The position numbers were made by a program, and so were the translations under genes. A stretch of DNA of 22,133 nucleotides from Parachlorella kessleri. Lineage: Eukaryota > Chlorophyta > Trebouxiophyceae > Chlorellales > Chlorellaceae. The stretch lies in the NCBI GenBank assembly GCA_001598975.1, contig BBXU01000657.1:1-22133 (forward strand), written 5' to 3'. This document shows, piece by piece, positions 20,907 through 22,133 of this stretch (the first letter of the stretch is position 1; the number at the start of each line of letters is the position of its first letter). The notes beneath the pieces were generated by a model. The model was not told where the DNA came from. It made no database searches and saw only the letters and a program-made list of their open reading frames with translations.

Positions 20907-21886
20907 ATGGAGACTAGCAGTGGTGTGCGATCCCAGCAGGGCACAGGCGTAGACTGCCTTAAGGAGAACGAGCCATCAGGCCTCGGCTCTAGTGCCGGTG
21001 CAGCAGAGAAGGCAGGGGCCCTGGATACCCCCACCAGCAAGCCACGTGACGTCCAGAAAGGCACGGCAATGGCCGCCCAGGCTGGCCAACAAGGCAGGCA
21101 GGGGCCTGACACATGAAAGTTACCAGCAGCCACCCTGGCTCTAACTTCTGCATACGCTCCCTGCAGGCTTGGCTTCCTTGCTGGAGGAGGCTGCTGGGCC
21201 GCAGGTTCTGAGCCCTGGAGGCAGCGTGCACCCCCCGGCCCCTCTCTTTGCCAGCCCCACCAAAGCATCCCCTGCTGCGCAGTGGTATGGCAGCCCCAGC
21301 AAGCTGCCGGCAGCCAGCTCGCAGTGGCGAAGCCCCAGCAAACCTGCGCCAGGTGCAGGCTCGCGCAACGGCGGCAGCCCCAGCAAGCTGCCAGGCGCCA
21401 GTTCGCTCTTTGCAAGCCCGGCTGACAGCAGCAGGACGACCCCGGCCTCGGGCAGCCGCATCCCGCGGCTGACGCCGTTTGACCGGCCCTTTGAGAGGCT
21501 GAACGCTGAGCTGGATGCAATCCGCTACGAGAAGGACAGGCTGCAAGTGGAGAACAACGGGCTGCAGGTGGGCCGGCAGTTGCCAACGGTTGTAAACAAT
21601 GGGCAGCTAGGTGGGGAGTTCAAAGCGCTACTCGTCTTTGAGGTGCATCATAGGCTTTAGAGGTGAGGCCGGCATGCGTTGCAGCAACTTTGGTTCAGCC
21701 GGATGACAGCCACAGACGTCCAAAGGATAGTGTTTGCGATGACGGTGCTTACTGTCCCCCGTGCTGTGCTGCCTGCAGTCAGCGCTAGAGGACGCCCAGG
21801 AGGCCATACAGTGGCTGCAGTCAGAGGGCACTGCGCTGCGCTCCCGCGCTGACGTGGCCTTGGAAAGCCGCAGCGCCACCAGCAAG
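20907..21886 (+). CDS. SPxK-repeat, coiled-coil protein of unknown function (partial)
   Basis: I do not recognise the family. Proposed exons are 20907-21045, 21167-21567 and 21779 to about 21886, with phases 1 and 0 agreeing. The first donor (CCAC|GTGACG) is modest; the second (CTGCAG|GTGGGC) and both acceptors (CCCTGCAG, CTGCCTGCAG) are good. The start is the first ATG in frame. Residues 1 to about 145 are disordered and Ser/Pro-rich, with four S-P-x-K sites (S76, S89, S102, S117), a consensus for cyclin-dependent kinases. RLTPFDRPFERLNAELDAIR begins a helical stretch with heptad-like spacing, continuing as RLQVENNGLQ and, in the third exon, EDAQEAIQWLQSEGTALRSR. The third exon ends near 21886-21890 at either a GC donor (AAG|GCACGT) or GTGCGC, and the gene runs on beyond. 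A cytoskeletal or cell-cycle role would fit but is a guess. Confidence 0.6.
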
Positions 21887-21890
21887 GCAC

Positions 21891-22133
21891 GTGCGCTGCG
21901 CTGTGAGCTTACACATGCTTTTATCTTGCACGGCCTCCCTCCCCTAACGCCTGTTTGCTTCCCTTACCGCCTGTCCCCGTCTGCCTCATGCACCTGCTTG
22001 CCTGCAACCTTGTGCAGCTTGGGGCAGGCTCCTACTGCTTCACGACTCCCGCTGATACTGTCTAATCAAAGATGTCCCAGGCCCGCTAGAGCAGCAACCT
22101 CTCAAGTCCACACTGCATACAGCCCAGACAGCT
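21891..22133 (+). other. Probable intron and possible next exon of the SPxK-rich gene
   Basis: The stretch after 21890 is pyrimidine-rich and reads like an intron. A good acceptor (CCTTGTGCAG) ends at 22017, but the sequence after it does not continue an obvious coiled coil, so no exon is called. Confidence 0.35.

Noticed and set aside
1..22133. CRISPR array, prophage, bacterial operon or insertion sequence
   Set aside because: No regularly spaced repeats, no transposase or phage-like protein, and gene structure is plainly intron-containing nuclear eukaryotic.

Overview
The window is nuclear DNA of a green alga (Chlorophyta). Genes are split by short introns of about 100-350 bases. The encoded proteins are plant-lineage families (RETICULATA-related, SBP-box and AP2/ERF transcription factors, chloroplast copper ATPase, CcdA), several with chloroplast-type N-termini. 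The GC-rich coding sequence has long Ala, Gln, Gly and Pro runs, and TGTAA polyadenylation-type signals follow several stop codons. The species cannot be named from sequence alone. All gene models were built by hand from reading frames, splice-site consensus, intron-phase agreement and family motifs recalled from knowledge. None is backed by a search or transcript.

Layout. 330-1531 (-): N-terminal exons of a chloroplast copper P-type ATPase (PAA1 type), running off the left edge. 2077-3962 (+): complete five-exon chloroplast CcdA. These two are head to head across about 545 bases. 4879-5890 (-): small protein with a C-terminal J-type domain carrying HPD. 5977-10323 (-): large AP2/ERF-domain protein with a long disordered tail and a three-copy 78-base repeat; it may be spliced into the J-domain exons as one gene. 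10498-13182 (+): complete eight-exon RETICULATA-related (DUF3411) protein, divergent from the AP2 gene across about 175 bases. 14866-18101 (-): SBP-box transcription factor with a large polyglutamine-rich region. 19453-20435 (-): proteasome assembly chaperone 2. 20907 to at least 21886 (+): SPxK-rich coiled-coil protein, incomplete at the right edge. The longest stretches without a recognised gene are 3963-4878, 13183-14865 and 18102-19452.

How the genes relate. This is not an operon. Two adjacent genes share a theme: PAA1-type ATPases bring Cu(I) into the chloroplast for plastocyanin, and CcdA carries reducing power across the thylakoid membrane for c-type cytochrome maturation. The SBP gene belongs to the family of the Chlamydomonas copper regulator CRR1, but nothing seen here shows that it senses copper. 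The most notable observations are GC-AG introns proven by phase and homology, an SBP zinc finger whose expected second-site histidine is glutamine, a low-complexity insert inside the copper-binding domain, and a possible AP2-J-domain fusion.
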